A stretch of DNA of 64,000 bases from Streptomyces tirandamycinicus (GTDB lineage Bacteria; Actinomycetota; Actinomycetes; Streptomycetales; Streptomycetaceae): positions 434,001 to 498,000 of the forward strand of contig NZ_CP029188.1 in the NCBI RefSeq assembly GCF_003097515.1, in the 5' to 3' direction. Position 1 is the first letter of the stretch, and every line of letters starts with the position of its first letter. Under the pieces are notes generated by a model. The model was not told where the DNA came from and did no database searches. It worked only from the letters and a program-made list of their open reading frames with translations. The position numbers were made by a program, and so were the translations under genes. Of this stretch, positions 39,905 through 49,311 are shown piece by piece.

Positions 39905-41275
39905 TCAGGCCTCCGTGCTGATGAAGACGTTCTTGGTCTCGGTGAAAGCGGTGAGGGCGTCGGGGCCGAGTTCCCGGCCGAGGCCGGACTGCCCGTATCC
40001 GCCGAAGGGGGTCCAGTAGCGGACGCTGGAGTGGGAGTTGACGGACAGGTTGCCCGCGGCGACCGCGCCGGAGACCCGCAGGGCCCGGCCCACGTCACGG
40101 GTCCAGACGGAGCCGGAGAGCCCGTACTCGGTCGCGTTGGCGAGGCGTACGGCGTCGTCCTCGTCGTCGAAGGGCAGCACGACGGCGACCGGCCCGAAGA
40201 CCTCCTCGGTGGCGACGGGGGCCTCGGGCGCGACGCCGGTGACGAGGGTGGGCGGGAACCAGAAGCCCGGACCCGCGGGCGCGCTGCCCCGCACCGTCGC
40301 GAGGTCGTCGGTGACGTACGACCGGACGCGGTCGAGCTGGGCGCGCGAGATGAGCGGGCCCATCTGCGTGGCCTCGTCCGCGGGGTCGCCGACCACGACC
40401 GACTTCAGCGCGGGGGCGAGGCGGTCGAGGAAGTCGTCGTACACGGGGCGCTGCACCAGGATGCGGGTGCGGGCGCAGCAGTCCTGTCCGCTGTTGTCCA
40501 GGAAGGCCATCGGTGCCGCGGCGGCGGCGGCCTCGATGTCGGCGTCGGCGAACACGATGTTGGGGCTCTTGCCGCCGAGTTCGAGGGTCACGCGCTTCAC
40601 ACGCTCGGCGCAGAGCGCCATGATCTGCTTGCCGACCCGGGTGGATCCGGTGAAGACGATCTTGGCGACGCCGGGGTGGCGCACCAGCGCGTCGCCCGCC
40701 ACCGCGCCGTGGCCGGGCAGCACCTGGAAGAGGTGCTCGGGGAGGCCCGCCTCCAGGGCCAGTTCGGCCAGTCGCAGCGCGGTCAGCGGGGTGGTCTCGG
40801 CGGGCTTGAGGAGGACGGCGTTGCCGGCGGCGAGCGCGGGCGCGGTGCCCCAGGCGGCGATCGGCATGGGGAAGTTCCAGGGGGCGATGACCCCCACCAC
40901 GCCGAGCGGTTCGAGGATGGTCAGGTTGATGCCGCCGGAGACGGGTATCTGGCGGCCGGTGAGGCGTTCCACTCCCCCGGCGGAGTAGTCGAGGAGGTCG
41001 CGGACGTTGCCGGCCTCCCAGCGGGCGTTGCCGAGGGTGTGCCCGGCCTCCCGGACCTCGAGCAGGGCGAGTTCCTCGATGTGGTCGTCCACGGCGGCCG
41101 CGAAGCGGCGCAGCAGCCTGGCCCGGTCGGCGGGGGCAGCGGCCGCCCAGGCCCGCTGGGCGCGCGCCGCGCGGCGCACGGCGGCGTCGACGTCGGCGGC
41201 GTCCGCGCCGGGGACGGTGGCGATGACTTCCTCGGTGGCCGGGTTGAGCACATCGAGTGCGTACGGTTGCGACAC
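39905..41275 (-). CDS. Aldehyde dehydrogenase of the glutamylation cluster
   Basis: 456 residues from GTG 41275; a GTG at 41287 overlapping the glnA4 stop is the alternative, but the internal start has GAGG six nt upstream and yields the expected SQPYALDVLNPATEEV beginning. NAD-binding and catalytic marks are APWNFPMPIAAWG, VFTGSTRVGKQIM, LELGGKSPNIVF (general-base Glu) and NSGQDCCARTRILV (nucleophilic Cys). It would oxidise a gamma-glutamylated aldehyde to the acid (for ethanolamine, gamma-glutamyl-glycine). Encoded between glnA4 and the SDR gene in one tight unit. Confidence 0.93.
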   Translation of the reverse strand: MSQPYALDVLNPATEEVIATVPGADAADVDAAVRRAARAQRAWAAAAPADRARLLRRFAAAVDDHIEELALLEVREAGHTLGNARWEAGNVRDLLDYSAGGVERLTGRQIPVSGGINLTILEPLGVVGVIAPWNFPMPIAAWGTAPALAAGNAVLLKPAETTPLTALRLAELALEAGLPEHLFQVLPGHGAVAGDALVRHPGVAKIVFTGSTRVGKQIMALCAERVKRVTLELGGKSPNIVFADADIEAAAAAAPMAFLDNSGQDCCARTRILVQRPVYDDFLDRLAPALKSVVVGDPADEATQMGPLISRAQLDRVRSYVTDDLATVRGSAPAGPGFWFPPTLVTGVAPEAPVATEEVFGPVAVVLPFDDEDDAVRLANATEYGLSGSVWTRDVGRALRVSGAVAAGNLSVNSHSSVRYWTPFGGYGQSGLGRELGPDALTAFTETKNVFISTEA

Positions 41276-41283
41276 GGGGTGCC

Positions 41284-42648
41284 TCACATGCGTTCGAAGG
41301 AGCGGCGGAGCTCCCAGTCGGTGACCGCGGCGTCGAACGCGTCGAGTTCGACCCGCGCCATGTTGCGGTAGTGGGCGACGACCTCGTCCCCGAAGGCGGC
41401 CTTGGCGATGGGGCTGTTCTCCCAGAGTTCGGCGGCCTCGCGGAGGGTGGTCGGGACGTGCTCGTAGCCGGCGCTGTAGGCGTTGCCGGCGCAGGCCTCT
41501 GGCAGCTCCAGCTTCTGCTCGATCCCGTACAGGCCGGCGGCGACCAGTGCGGCGACGGCGAGATGGGGGTTGACGTCGCCGCCGGGCAGCCGGTTCTCGA
41601 AGCGCGTCGAGCGGCCGTGGCCGACGACGCGCAGCGCGCAGGTCCGGTTGTCGTGGCCCCAGGCGACGGCGGTCGGGGCGAAGGAACCGGGCTGGAACCG
41701 CTTGTAGGAGTTGATGTTCGGCGCGTACAGCAGGGAGAAGTCGCGCAGGGCGGCGAGCTGCCCGGCGAGGAAGTGCCGCATGATGTCCGACATGCCGTCC
41801 GGTCCGTCACCCGCCATGGCGTTGCGTCCGTCGGCATCGGTGAGCGAGAGGTGGATGTGGCAGGAGTTGCCCTCGCGCTCGTTGTACTTGGCCATGAAGG
41901 TGATGGAGACGCCTTCCTGCGCGGCGATCTCCTTGGTGCCGGTCTTGTAGATCGCGTGCTGGTCGCAGGTGACGAGGGCCTCGTCGTAGCGGAACACGAT
42001 CTCGTGCTGGCCGGGGTTGCACTCGCCCTTGGCCGACTCGACGGTCAGCCCGGCGGCGGCCATCTCGTTGCGGATCCGGCGCAGCAGGGGCTCGATGCGG
42101 CCGGTGCCGAGGACCGAGTAGTCGATGTTGTACTGGTTGGCCGGGGTCAGGCCCCGGTAGCCGCGGTCCCAGGCCTGCTCGTAGGTGTCCTTGAAGACGA
42201 TGAACTCCAGCTCGGTGCCGACCTGCGCGGTCCAGCCGTACTCGGCCAGGCGCTCCAGCTGGCGGCGCAGGATCTGGCGGGGAGCGGCGACGACCGGGGT
42301 GCCGTCGTTCCACGCCAGGTCGGCGATGAGCATGGCCGTGCCCTCGTTCCACGGGACACGGCGCAGGGTGGCCAGGTCGGGGTGCATGGCGAAGTCGCCG
42401 TAGCCACGCTCCCACGAGGACATCGCGTAGCCGTCCACGGTGTTCATCTCGGTGTCGACGGCGAGCAGGTAGTTGCAGCCCTCCGTACCGTGCTCCAGGA
42501 CCTCGTCGAGGAAGAACCGGGCGGCGAACCGCTTGCCCTGGAGCCTGCCCTGCATGTCGGGGAAGGCCAGGACTACGGTGTCGATCTCACCGCTCGCGAC
42601 GAGGGCTCCGAGCTCCTCGACGGTCAGCGGGGGTGTGCGGTCTGCCAC
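41284..42648 (-). CDS. glnA4: GlnA4-type gamma-glutamyl-amine (ethanolamine) synthetase
   Basis: A 454-residue glutamine-synthetase-like ligase. GTG 42648 follows AGGAGG by nine nt. Catalytic GS motifs are present: GTELEFIVFKD, NPGQHEIVFRY, KYNEREGNSCHIHLSL, NSYKRFQPGSFAPTAVAWGH and RFENRLPGGDVNPHL. The regulatory adenylylation loop of GS-I is not evident. In S. coelicolor the protein encoded in this genomic position (GlnA4) was shown to glutamylate ethanolamine, and I assign it on family resemblance plus the matching neighbourhood of permease, ALDH, SDR and gamma-glutamyl hydrolase. Divergent from its probable FCD-type regulator. Confidence 0.88.
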   Translation of the reverse strand: MADRTPPLTVEELGALVASGEIDTVVLAFPDMQGRLQGKRFAARFFLDEVLEHGTEGCNYLLAVDTEMNTVDGYAMSSWERGYGDFAMHPDLATLRRVPWNEGTAMLIADLAWNDGTPVVAAPRQILRRQLERLAEYGWTAQVGTELEFIVFKDTYEQAWDRGYRGLTPANQYNIDYSVLGTGRIEPLLRRIRNEMAAAGLTVESAKGECNPGQHEIVFRYDEALVTCDQHAIYKTGTKEIAAQEGVSITFMAKYNEREGNSCHIHLSLTDADGRNAMAGDGPDGMSDIMRHFLAGQLAALRDFSLLYAPNINSYKRFQPGSFAPTAVAWGHDNRTCALRVVGHGRSTRFENRLPGGDVNPHLAVAALVAAGLYGIEQKLELPEACAGNAYSAGYEHVPTTLREAAELWENSPIAKAAFGDEVVAHYRNMARVELDAFDAAVTDWELRRSFERM

Positions 42649-42684
42649 GGGATTGCGCCTCCTAAGGTCAGCCGGGAGCCATAA

Positions 42685-42704
42685 GGTATTGCCGAAGACC
42701 ATTG
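42685..42704. promoter_or_regulatory. GGTAT-N9-CCATTG motif between glnA4 and its regulator
   Basis: GGTAT (42685-42689), nine nt, CCATTG (42699-42704), preceded by AA and extended as AAGGTATTGC. The same arrangement occurs before the permease gene (43799-43818). It is centrally placed in the 78-nt divergent region. Confidence 0.65.
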
Positions 42705-42726
42705 CTTGGGAAGGGGAAACCGCAAC

Positions 42727-43455
42727 GTGGCGGAGAAGAGCGAGTCCGGGGACCGGCTCACGTCCGTGCTGCGACCGGTGCGCGGGGGCAACGGCTTCGA
42801 GGAGGCCCTGGAACAGATCCTGCAGGTCGTAAGGCTGGGACTGGTGCCCGGCGGCGAGCGGCTGCCCGCGGAACGGGAACTCGCCGAGCGCATGGGCATC
42901 AGCCGGGTCACCCTGCGCGAGGTGCTCAAGGTCCTCCAGGAGGAGGGCCTGGTGGAGAGCCGCCGCGGCCGCTACGGCGGAACCTTCGTCCGGCACCGCC
43001 CGCACACCGAGGGCGAGGACGAGCTGCGCCGCCGGATCGCGGCCGTCGACGTCGAGGACACCCTGCGCTTCCGGGAGGTGCTGGAGGTCGGCGCTGCGGG
43101 GCTGTGCGCGGCGCACGGGCTCTCCGACGAGGGCGCGGGGCGGCTGCGCACGGCGCTGACGGCCACGCACGACGCGCCCCTCGGCGCCTACCGGCGGTGC
43201 GACACGCTCTTCCACCTCACGCTCGCCGAACTGTCCGGCTCCCCCACCCTGACCACGCAGTACGCGGCGGTCCGGGCGGCCGTGAACGATCTGCTCGACT
43301 GCATCCCGCTGCTGGTGCGCAATCTGGAGCACTCCCAGCAGCAGCACGTCGCGCTGGTGGACGCGGTCCTGGCGGGCGACGCGGACACGGCGCGCGAGGT
43401 GATGCGCGAGCACTGCGAGGGGACGGCGGCCCTGCTGCGCGGCTTCCTCGCCTGA
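42727..43455 (+). CDS. FadR/GntR-family regulator with FCD domain
   Basis: 242 residues from GTG 42727, ten nt after AAGGGG. The N-terminal winged helix (GGERLPAERELAERMGIS, RVTLREVLKVLQEEGLV) is joined to a helical FCD ligand domain (LRFREVLEVGAAGLCAAHG, CDTLFHLTLAELSGSPTL, EHSQQQHVALVDAVLAGDAD) with the Asp/His pattern of metal-dependent effector sites. It is divergent from glnA4 and upstream of the permease, so it is the obvious regulator of amine use. The ligand is probably a pathway intermediate; activator or repressor mode is not determined. Confidence 0.92.
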   Translation: MAEKSESGDRLTSVLRPVRGGNGFEEALEQILQVVRLGLVPGGERLPAERELAERMGISRVTLREVLKVLQEEGLVESRRGRYGGTFVRHRPHTEGEDELRRRIAAVDVEDTLRFREVLEVGAAGLCAAHGLSDEGAGRLRTALTATHDAPLGAYRRCDTLFHLTLAELSGSPTLTTQYAAVRAAVNDLLDCIPLLVRNLEHSQQQHVALVDAVLAGDADTAREVMREHCEGTAALLRGFLA

Positions 43456-43467
43456 GGGGATCCGCCC

Positions 43468-43514
43468 GGCGGGAGGGGGCTGACGGGCGGGAGGGGGCTG
43501 ACGGGCGGGAGGGG
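43468..43514. repeat. 18-bp tandem repeat
   Basis: GGCGGGAGGGGGCTGACG at 43468-43485 and 43486-43503, then a partial third unit to 43514. Confidence 0.9.
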
Positions 43515-43798
43515 CCGCCTCGGGGGGAGAGGCTGCGGCGCGGCAGGACCCGCGTCGCGGGGAGAGGCTGCGGGCGGGAGAGGCTGCGGGCGGCGCGGGC
43601 AGGGATACAGGCATCCGGGAACCGCGGGCGACGCCGGCGGGAGTGAGGGTGTCCCGGCGGCCGCCGCACGCCGCCGGAAGCCGGGACGCGTCGCCGGAGC
43701 GCCGCAAGCCGGGCCGCGCACTCCGCACCGCCGCGAGCCGGCCGCCGTAATCCGAAAGTAACGCACGGGTCTTGCGCTACCCCCACGGTCACCGCAAA

Positions 43799-43818
43799 GG
43801 TATGGCTCCATTCCATTG
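43799..43818 (+). promoter_or_regulatory. GGTAT-N9-CCATTG motif before the permease
   Basis: GGTAT (43799-43803), nine nt, CCATTG (43813-43818), 23 nt upstream of the permease start. Spacing is identical to the glnA4-regulator site, and both begin AAGGTAT followed by GGC or TGC. Confidence 0.65.
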
Positions 43819-43840
43819 GGCCCGACGCGGGAGCTCTGCC

Positions 43841-45292
<1,452 letters not shown>

Positions 45293-45383
45293 CGGACGGT
45301 CCGGCCTCCGGGTGCGGGGACCCGGAGGCCGGACGACAGACGCCGGAGACCGGAGACCGGACGACAGGTGCCGGACGCCGGAC

Positions 45384-45432
45384 GGCAGATGACAGATGAC
45401 AGATGACAAATGACAAATGACAAATGACAAAA
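45384..45432. repeat. Heptamer tandem repeat (GACARAT)n
   Basis: Seven consecutive 7-nt units: GGCAGAT, GACAGAT twice, GACAAAT three times, GACAAAA. The block is unusually AT-rich for this genome and lies between the permease and hydrolase genes, about 140 nt before the latter's start. Confidence 0.95.
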
Positions 45433-45574
45433 GCCGTACACCCTACGCCGGACCATGGACGACCGGTGCCGCCCATCCGGCACCGGCGATCGGAGCCGCA
45501 CCCCCCGGGGCCGGGAACGCCGCACACCACCAGGCACCCGCCACCCGCACACCACGACCGGAGGACCCACGACC

Positions 45575-46252
45575 GTGACCCAGCCGCTCATCGGCGTCAG
45601 CACCTATCTGGAGGACGCCTCGTGGGGCGTGTGGCGACTGCCCGCCGCGCTGCTGCCCGCCGGCTATCCGCGCCTCGTCCAGTCGGCCGGCGGCATCGCC
45701 GCGATGCTGCCGCCGGACGAACCCGGCCGGGCCGCGGCGGCCGTGGCCCGGCTCGACGGGCTGGTCGTCGCGGGCGGGCCCGACGTCGAGCCCGTGCGGT
45801 ACGGGGCCCACCCGGATCCGCGTACCGGACCGCCGGCCCGGGAGCGGGACGCCTGGGAGCTCGCCCTGATCCGCGCGGCGCTCGACACCGGCACCCCGCT
45901 GCTGGGGATCTGCCGGGGCATGCAGCTGCTGAACGTCGCCCTCGGCGGCACGCTCGTCCAGCACCTCGACGGGCACGTGGACGCCGTCGGGGTCTTCGGC
46001 CGGCACGCCGTGACGCCCGTCGCGGGCACCCGGTACGCCTCGCTGGTGCCGGAAGAATCGTCGGTCCCGACATACCACCACCAGTCCGTGGACCGACTCG
46101 GCGCCGGTCTCGTCGTCTCCGCGCACGCGCACGACGGCACCGTGGAGGCCGTCGAGCTCCCGGACCCCTCCTGGGTGCTCGGAGTGCAGTGGCACCCGGA
46201 GATGGCCGAGGACACCCGTGTCATGGCGGGTCTCGTGCGCGCCGCCTCCTGA
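45575..46252 (+). CDS. Gamma-glutamyl hydrolase (PuuD-like, peptidase C26)
   Basis: 225 residues from GTG 45575, ten nt after GGAGG. A class I amidotransferase fold with the complete triad: nucleophile in GICRGMQLLNVALGG, and His/Glu in GVQWHPEMAEDT. GLVVAGGPDVEP and YHHQSVDRLG are typical of gamma-glutamyl-gamma-aminobutyrate hydrolases. In this cluster it should release glutamate from the glutamylated acid, so glutamate is recycled as a carrier and, for ethanolamine, glycine is the product. Same strand as the permease, but separated by 282 nt with a heptamer repeat. Confidence 0.9.
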   Translation: MTQPLIGVSTYLEDASWGVWRLPAALLPAGYPRLVQSAGGIAAMLPPDEPGRAAAAVARLDGLVVAGGPDVEPVRYGAHPDPRTGPPARERDAWELALIRAALDTGTPLLGICRGMQLLNVALGGTLVQHLDGHVDAVGVFGRHAVTPVAGTRYASLVPEESSVPTYHHQSVDRLGAGLVVSAHAHDGTVEAVELPDPSWVLGVQWHPEMAEDTRVMAGLVRAAS

Positions 46253-46348
46253 TCGAAGGCGCGCCGCGCTCCCTGCGGCGAACCGCCGAACCCGTACGGC
46301 GAACCGCCGAAAGCGGTCCGCGGGCCGAGGGACGTCCCGGCCCGCCCC

Positions 46349-47272
46349 TCAGCCCGCGGACCGCGTCAGCGACAGCAGGTCGCGGGCCGGGCCCGTCGGA
46401 CGGTGGCCGTGCGGCCAGACCGCGCGGAGGTCGCGGCGGAGGCGGACCCCCTCGACGGGGATGCGGACGAGGCGGCGGGACGCCAGCTCCTCCGTCACCG
46501 CCAGTTCGCTGAGGACCGCGGGACCCGCACCACTCACCGCGGCGGCCTTCACCGCGGTGGTGGAGGCGAGTTCGAGCAGGGGCTCGGCCAGACCGCCGTG
46601 GGCGGCGAGCGCCGAGTCGAGCACCTGCCGGGTGCCGGAGCCCCGCTCGCGCAGCACCAGCGGGGCGGCGGCGAGCTTCTCGGGCGGCAGCGGAGAGCGC
46701 CGGCGCGTCCACTCGTGCCCAGGCGCCGCGACGACGACGAGCCGGTCGTGCCCGACGACCGCGCCGTCGAGTCCTTCCGGCACGGCGAGGCCCTCGACGA
46801 AGCCGAGATCCGCCTCGCCCCGCAGCAGGCGCTCGGCGACCGCCGCCGAGTTGCCCGCGAGCAGGGACACCGCGGTGCCCGGGCGCTGCTGGCGGAGTGC
46901 GATCAGCCAGCCGGGGAGCAGGTACTCGGCGATGGTCATGCTGGCGGCGACCCTCAGCCGGGAGTCGCGCCGGTCCCGCAGCGCCTGCGCCCCGGCGTCG
47001 AAGGCCTCGGCCGCCTCCACGATCCGCCGCGCCCAGTCCGTGACCAGCGCCCCCGCGTCGGTCAGCCGGGAGCCACGCGGCGAGCGGTCCACCAGCGCGA
47101 CGCCCAACTGCCGCTCCATGGAGCGGATCCGGCTGCTCGCCGCGGGCTGGGTCACACCGAGTTCCCGGGCGGCGCGCCCGAGGCTCCCGTGACGGGCCAC
47201 CGCGAGCAGCAGTTCCAGCGCGGCAAGGTCGGGCACCCGGTGGGCCACCGGCCCGCGTTCCCCATCGCTCAT
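46349..47272 (-). CDS. LysR-family transcriptional regulator
   Basis: 307 residues. The N-terminal helix-turn-helix (ALELLLAVARHGSLGRAARE, LGVTQPAASSRIRSMERQLG) is followed by the two-lobed effector domain (SRLRVAASMTIAEYLLPGWL, VSLLAGNSAAVAERLLRGEA, DLGFVEGLAVPEGLDG, PLVLRERGSGTRQVLDSALA). Its pattern is like CbbR/CysB-type LTTRs but I cannot name the ligand. It is divergent from the TDT transporter with a 70-nt gap holding a T-N11-A box, the standard layout for an LTTR controlling its neighbour. Confidence 0.93.
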   Translation of the reverse strand: MSDGERGPVAHRVPDLAALELLLAVARHGSLGRAARELGVTQPAASSRIRSMERQLGVALVDRSPRGSRLTDAGALVTDWARRIVEAAEAFDAGAQALRDRRDSRLRVAASMTIAEYLLPGWLIALRQQRPGTAVSLLAGNSAAVAERLLRGEADLGFVEGLAVPEGLDGAVVGHDRLVVVAAPGHEWTRRRSPLPPEKLAAAPLVLRERGSGTRQVLDSALAAHGGLAEPLLELASTTAVKAAAVSGAGPAVLSELAVTEELASRRLVRIPVEGVRLRRDLRAVWPHGHRPTGPARDLLSLTRSAG

Positions 47273-47294
47273 AAAGCCAGCTTATGGGGCCATA
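47271..47294. promoter_or_regulatory. LTTR-type palindromes between lysR and the TDT gene
   Basis: ATAAAGCCAGCTTAT (47271-47285) fits the T-N11-A LysR box and overlaps the lysR start codon. TATGG-GG-CCATA (47283-47294) follows directly. Together they can serve as recognition and activation sites. Confidence 0.65.
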
Positions 47295-47342
47295 GCGAGG
47301 GTGTGCCTGGTGGGGCGCCGATCGGGGCCGGACAGTGGGGCC

Positions 47343-48665
47343 ATGGTCACCGCCGCCCATCCCCGCTCCGCCTCCCGCTCCGCTTCCCGCTGCGCGCCCT
47401 CCGGTCCGCTCCGCCGCGTCACCCCCGTTCCGCGGCTGCGCCGTCTCGGACCGAACTGGTACTCCGCCGTGATGGGCACGGCATCGGTGGCCATCGCGGG
47501 TGCGTCGCTGCCGGCGTCCACGATCGCGGTGGCCCCCGCTGCTCCGGCGGCTCCCGTGACTGCGGCTTCCGTGACTGCGGCTTCCGTGACTGCGGCTCCG
47601 GTGACTGCGGCTCCCGTGGCTGCGGCTCCCGTCACCGCGGTGTCTCCGGTGGCTCTGCCCGCTCCGGCGGGACTGCAGGACGTACTGGAGGCGGTGTGGG
47701 TGCTGTCCGCGCTGGCCCTCGCGGCCCTGCTCGCCGCGCGCGCCGCGCACTGGGTCCGGCACCGCGACCAGGCGCGCGCCGACCTCCTGGACCCGGCGGT
47801 CGCCCCGTTCCAGGGCTGCATGGCGATGGCGCTCCTCGCCGTCGGCATCGGCTCGCTCACGGTCGGCGGCGGTGTGATCGGCGAGCACGCGGCGGTCGTG
47901 ACGGCGTGGGTGCTGTTCGCCGCGGGCACCGCGGCGGGGCTCACCGCCGCGCTGGCGGTCCCGTACCTGCTGCTGACCCGGCGCCGGGTCACGGCGGGGG
48001 ACGCGTCCCCGGTGTGGCTGCTGCCCGTGGTGGCCCCGATGGTGGCGGCGACACTGGGCGCGATGCTCGTGGGCCGGGTGCCCGCCGGAGGGTGGCGCAG
48101 GACCGCGCTGCTGGGCTGCTACGGGCTGTTCGTCCTGAGCCTGGTCGCCGTGCTCGCCGTCCTGCCGCTGGTGACGGCGCGGCTCCTCCGCGAGGGCCCT
48201 CCGCCGCTCGCCCTGACGCCGGCCCTGTTCCTGGTGCTCGGGCCCCTGGGCCAGTCGACCACCGCCGTGCACCGGCTGGCGGACGCGGCTCCCTCGGCGG
48301 TCGGAGGGGCGGACGCGGCGGCCCTCGGGTCCTTCGCGACCGCCTACGGGACCGCCGCCCTCGGCCTCGCCCTGCTGTGGCTCGTCCCGGCCGCCGCCCT
48401 GGTGGTGCGGGCGGCGCGCCGGGGCATGCCCTTCGCGATGACCTGGTGGGCGTTCACCTTCCCGGTCGGCACCTGCGTCACGGGGGCGGCGGCGCTGTCC
48501 GCCCGTACCGGTACGGCGGCTCCCGGGTGGGCGGCGGCCGGGCTCTACGCGTTCCTGGTCGCGGCGTGGGCCGTGGCCGGGGCCCTCACGCTGCGGGGTC
48601 TCGCCGGCGGAGCGCTGCCCGCAGCACCGTCGGAGCCGCCGCCAGCGACGGGCCGTACCAGGTGA
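47343..48665 (+). CDS. TDT/TehA-SLAC1-family transporter
   Basis: 440 residues from ATG 47343, with about ten hydrophobic segments. LGPNWYSAVMGTASVAIAG opens the family (NWYSAVMGT), GCMAMALLAVGIGSLTVGGG and the late PFAMTWWAFTFPVGTCVTG are characteristic of tellurite-resistance/dicarboxylate (TDT) channels. A repeat-encoded insert (VTAAS/VTAAP units, about residues 72-101) lengthens the first periplasmic loop. Substrate could be a C4-dicarboxylate or other anion. The last 80 nt overlap the 3' end of the converging metal-receptor gene. Controlled in all likelihood by the divergent LysR protein. Confidence 0.85.
   Translation: MVTAAHPRSASRSASRCAPSGPLRRVTPVPRLRRLGPNWYSAVMGTASVAIAGASLPASTIAVAPAAPAAPVTAASVTAASVTAAPVTAAPVAAAPVTAVSPVALPAPAGLQDVLEAVWVLSALALAALLAARAAHWVRHRDQARADLLDPAVAPFQGCMAMALLAVGIGSLTVGGGVIGEHAAVVTAWVLFAAGTAAGLTAALAVPYLLLTRRRVTAGDASPVWLLPVVAPMVAATLGAMLVGRVPAGGWRRTALLGCYGLFVLSLVAVLAVLPLVTARLLREGPPPLALTPALFLVLGPLGQSTTAVHRLADAAPSAVGGADAAALGSFATAYGTAALGLALLWLVPAAALVVRAARRGMPFAMTWWAFTFPVGTCVTGAAALSARTGTAAPGWAAAGLYAFLVAAWAVAGALTLRGLAGGALPAAPSEPPPATGRTR
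47556..47645 (+). repeat. 15-bp in-frame tandem repeat within the TDT gene
   Basis: GTGACTGCGGCTTCC and close variants occur six times in succession, encoding VTAAS, VTAAS, VTAAP, VTAAP, VAAAP and a final diverged unit. Confidence 0.95.
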
Positions 48666-49311
48666 GCATGCGGCCGTCGACGAGCGCGGCGGGGATCGCC
48701 GGGAACGCCTCCGGGCCGTCGTCCGCGCCGAAGCGGTAGGGCTCGTCGGGGAGGACCACGAGGTCCGCGCCCGCGGCGTTCAGCTCGTCGAGCGGGATAC
48801 GGGGATAGCGGTCCGGGTGTGCGGCGCAGACGTTGCCGACGCCGAGGCGGGCGAGCAGATCGCCGGCGAAGGTGTCGCGGCCGAGGACCATCCAGGGGCG
48901 CCGCCAGACCGGCACCACCGCGCGGCGCGGCTCCGCGTCCGGTTCGACGGCGTCCCATGCGGCCTCGGCGTCGTCGAGCCATCGGGGGCGGGGCACCCCG
49001 CAGGCGGACAGGACCCGCTGCAGCTCGCCGAAGGCCTGGGGCAGGGTCCGCACCTCGGTGACGAGCACCTCCAGCCCCGCGGTGCGCAGCGCGGCGAGGT
49101 CGGGCTCCCGGTTCTCCTCCTCGTTGGCGACGACGAGATCGGGCCGCAGCGCGACGACCGCCTCCACGTCGGGGTTCTTGGTGCCGCCGATCCTGGCCGC
49201 GCCGAGGTCCGCGGGGTGGGTGCACCAGCGGGTGGCACCGGCCAGCATCCCGGGCGCGCTGACCGCGATGGCCTCGGTGAGCGAGGGCACCAGCGAGACG
49301 ACCCTCGTCAC
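48586..49311 (-). CDS. Helical-backbone metal/cobalamin receptor domain protein without signal peptide
   Basis: 241 residues from GTG 49311, overlapping the stop of the XRE-cupin gene (GTGA). It begins directly with the BtuF/periplasmic-binding fold (RVVSLVPSLTEAIAV, ATRWCTHPADL, GGTKNPDVEAVVALRPDLVV) and ends with the second lobe (LVVLPDEPYRFGADDGPEAF, GRMLTWYGPSLAAAP). There is no signal peptide or lipobox, so the protein should stay in the cytoplasm, unlike true ABC solute receptors. Its 3' end overlaps the converging TDT gene by 80 nt. A sensor or chaperone role is possible; ligand unknown. Confidence 0.85.
   Translation of the reverse strand: MTRVVSLVPSLTEAIAVSAPGMLAGATRWCTHPADLGAARIGGTKNPDVEAVVALRPDLVVANEEENREPDLAALRTAGLEVLVTEVRTLPQAFGELQRVLSACGVPRPRWLDDAEAAWDAVEPDAEPRRAVVPVWRRPWMVLGRDTFAGDLLARLGVGNVCAAHPDRYPRIPLDELNAAGADLVVLPDEPYRFGADDGPEAFPAIPAALVDGRMLTWYGPSLAAAPTVLRAALRRRDPAA

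Larger units (their letters stand above)
43456..43840 (+). other. 385-nt region between the FCD regulator and the permease
   Basis: No supported gene. It contains an 18-bp tandem repeat (43468-43514), three copies of GGGAGAGGCTGCGG (about 43530-43590), GC-rich filler, and near its end the operator-like motif at 43799-43818. Confidence 0.65.

Noticed and set aside
45384..45432. Possible CRISPR array
   Set aside because: Units are 7 nt and contiguous, with no spacers and no cas genes in the window. It is a simple tandem repeat.
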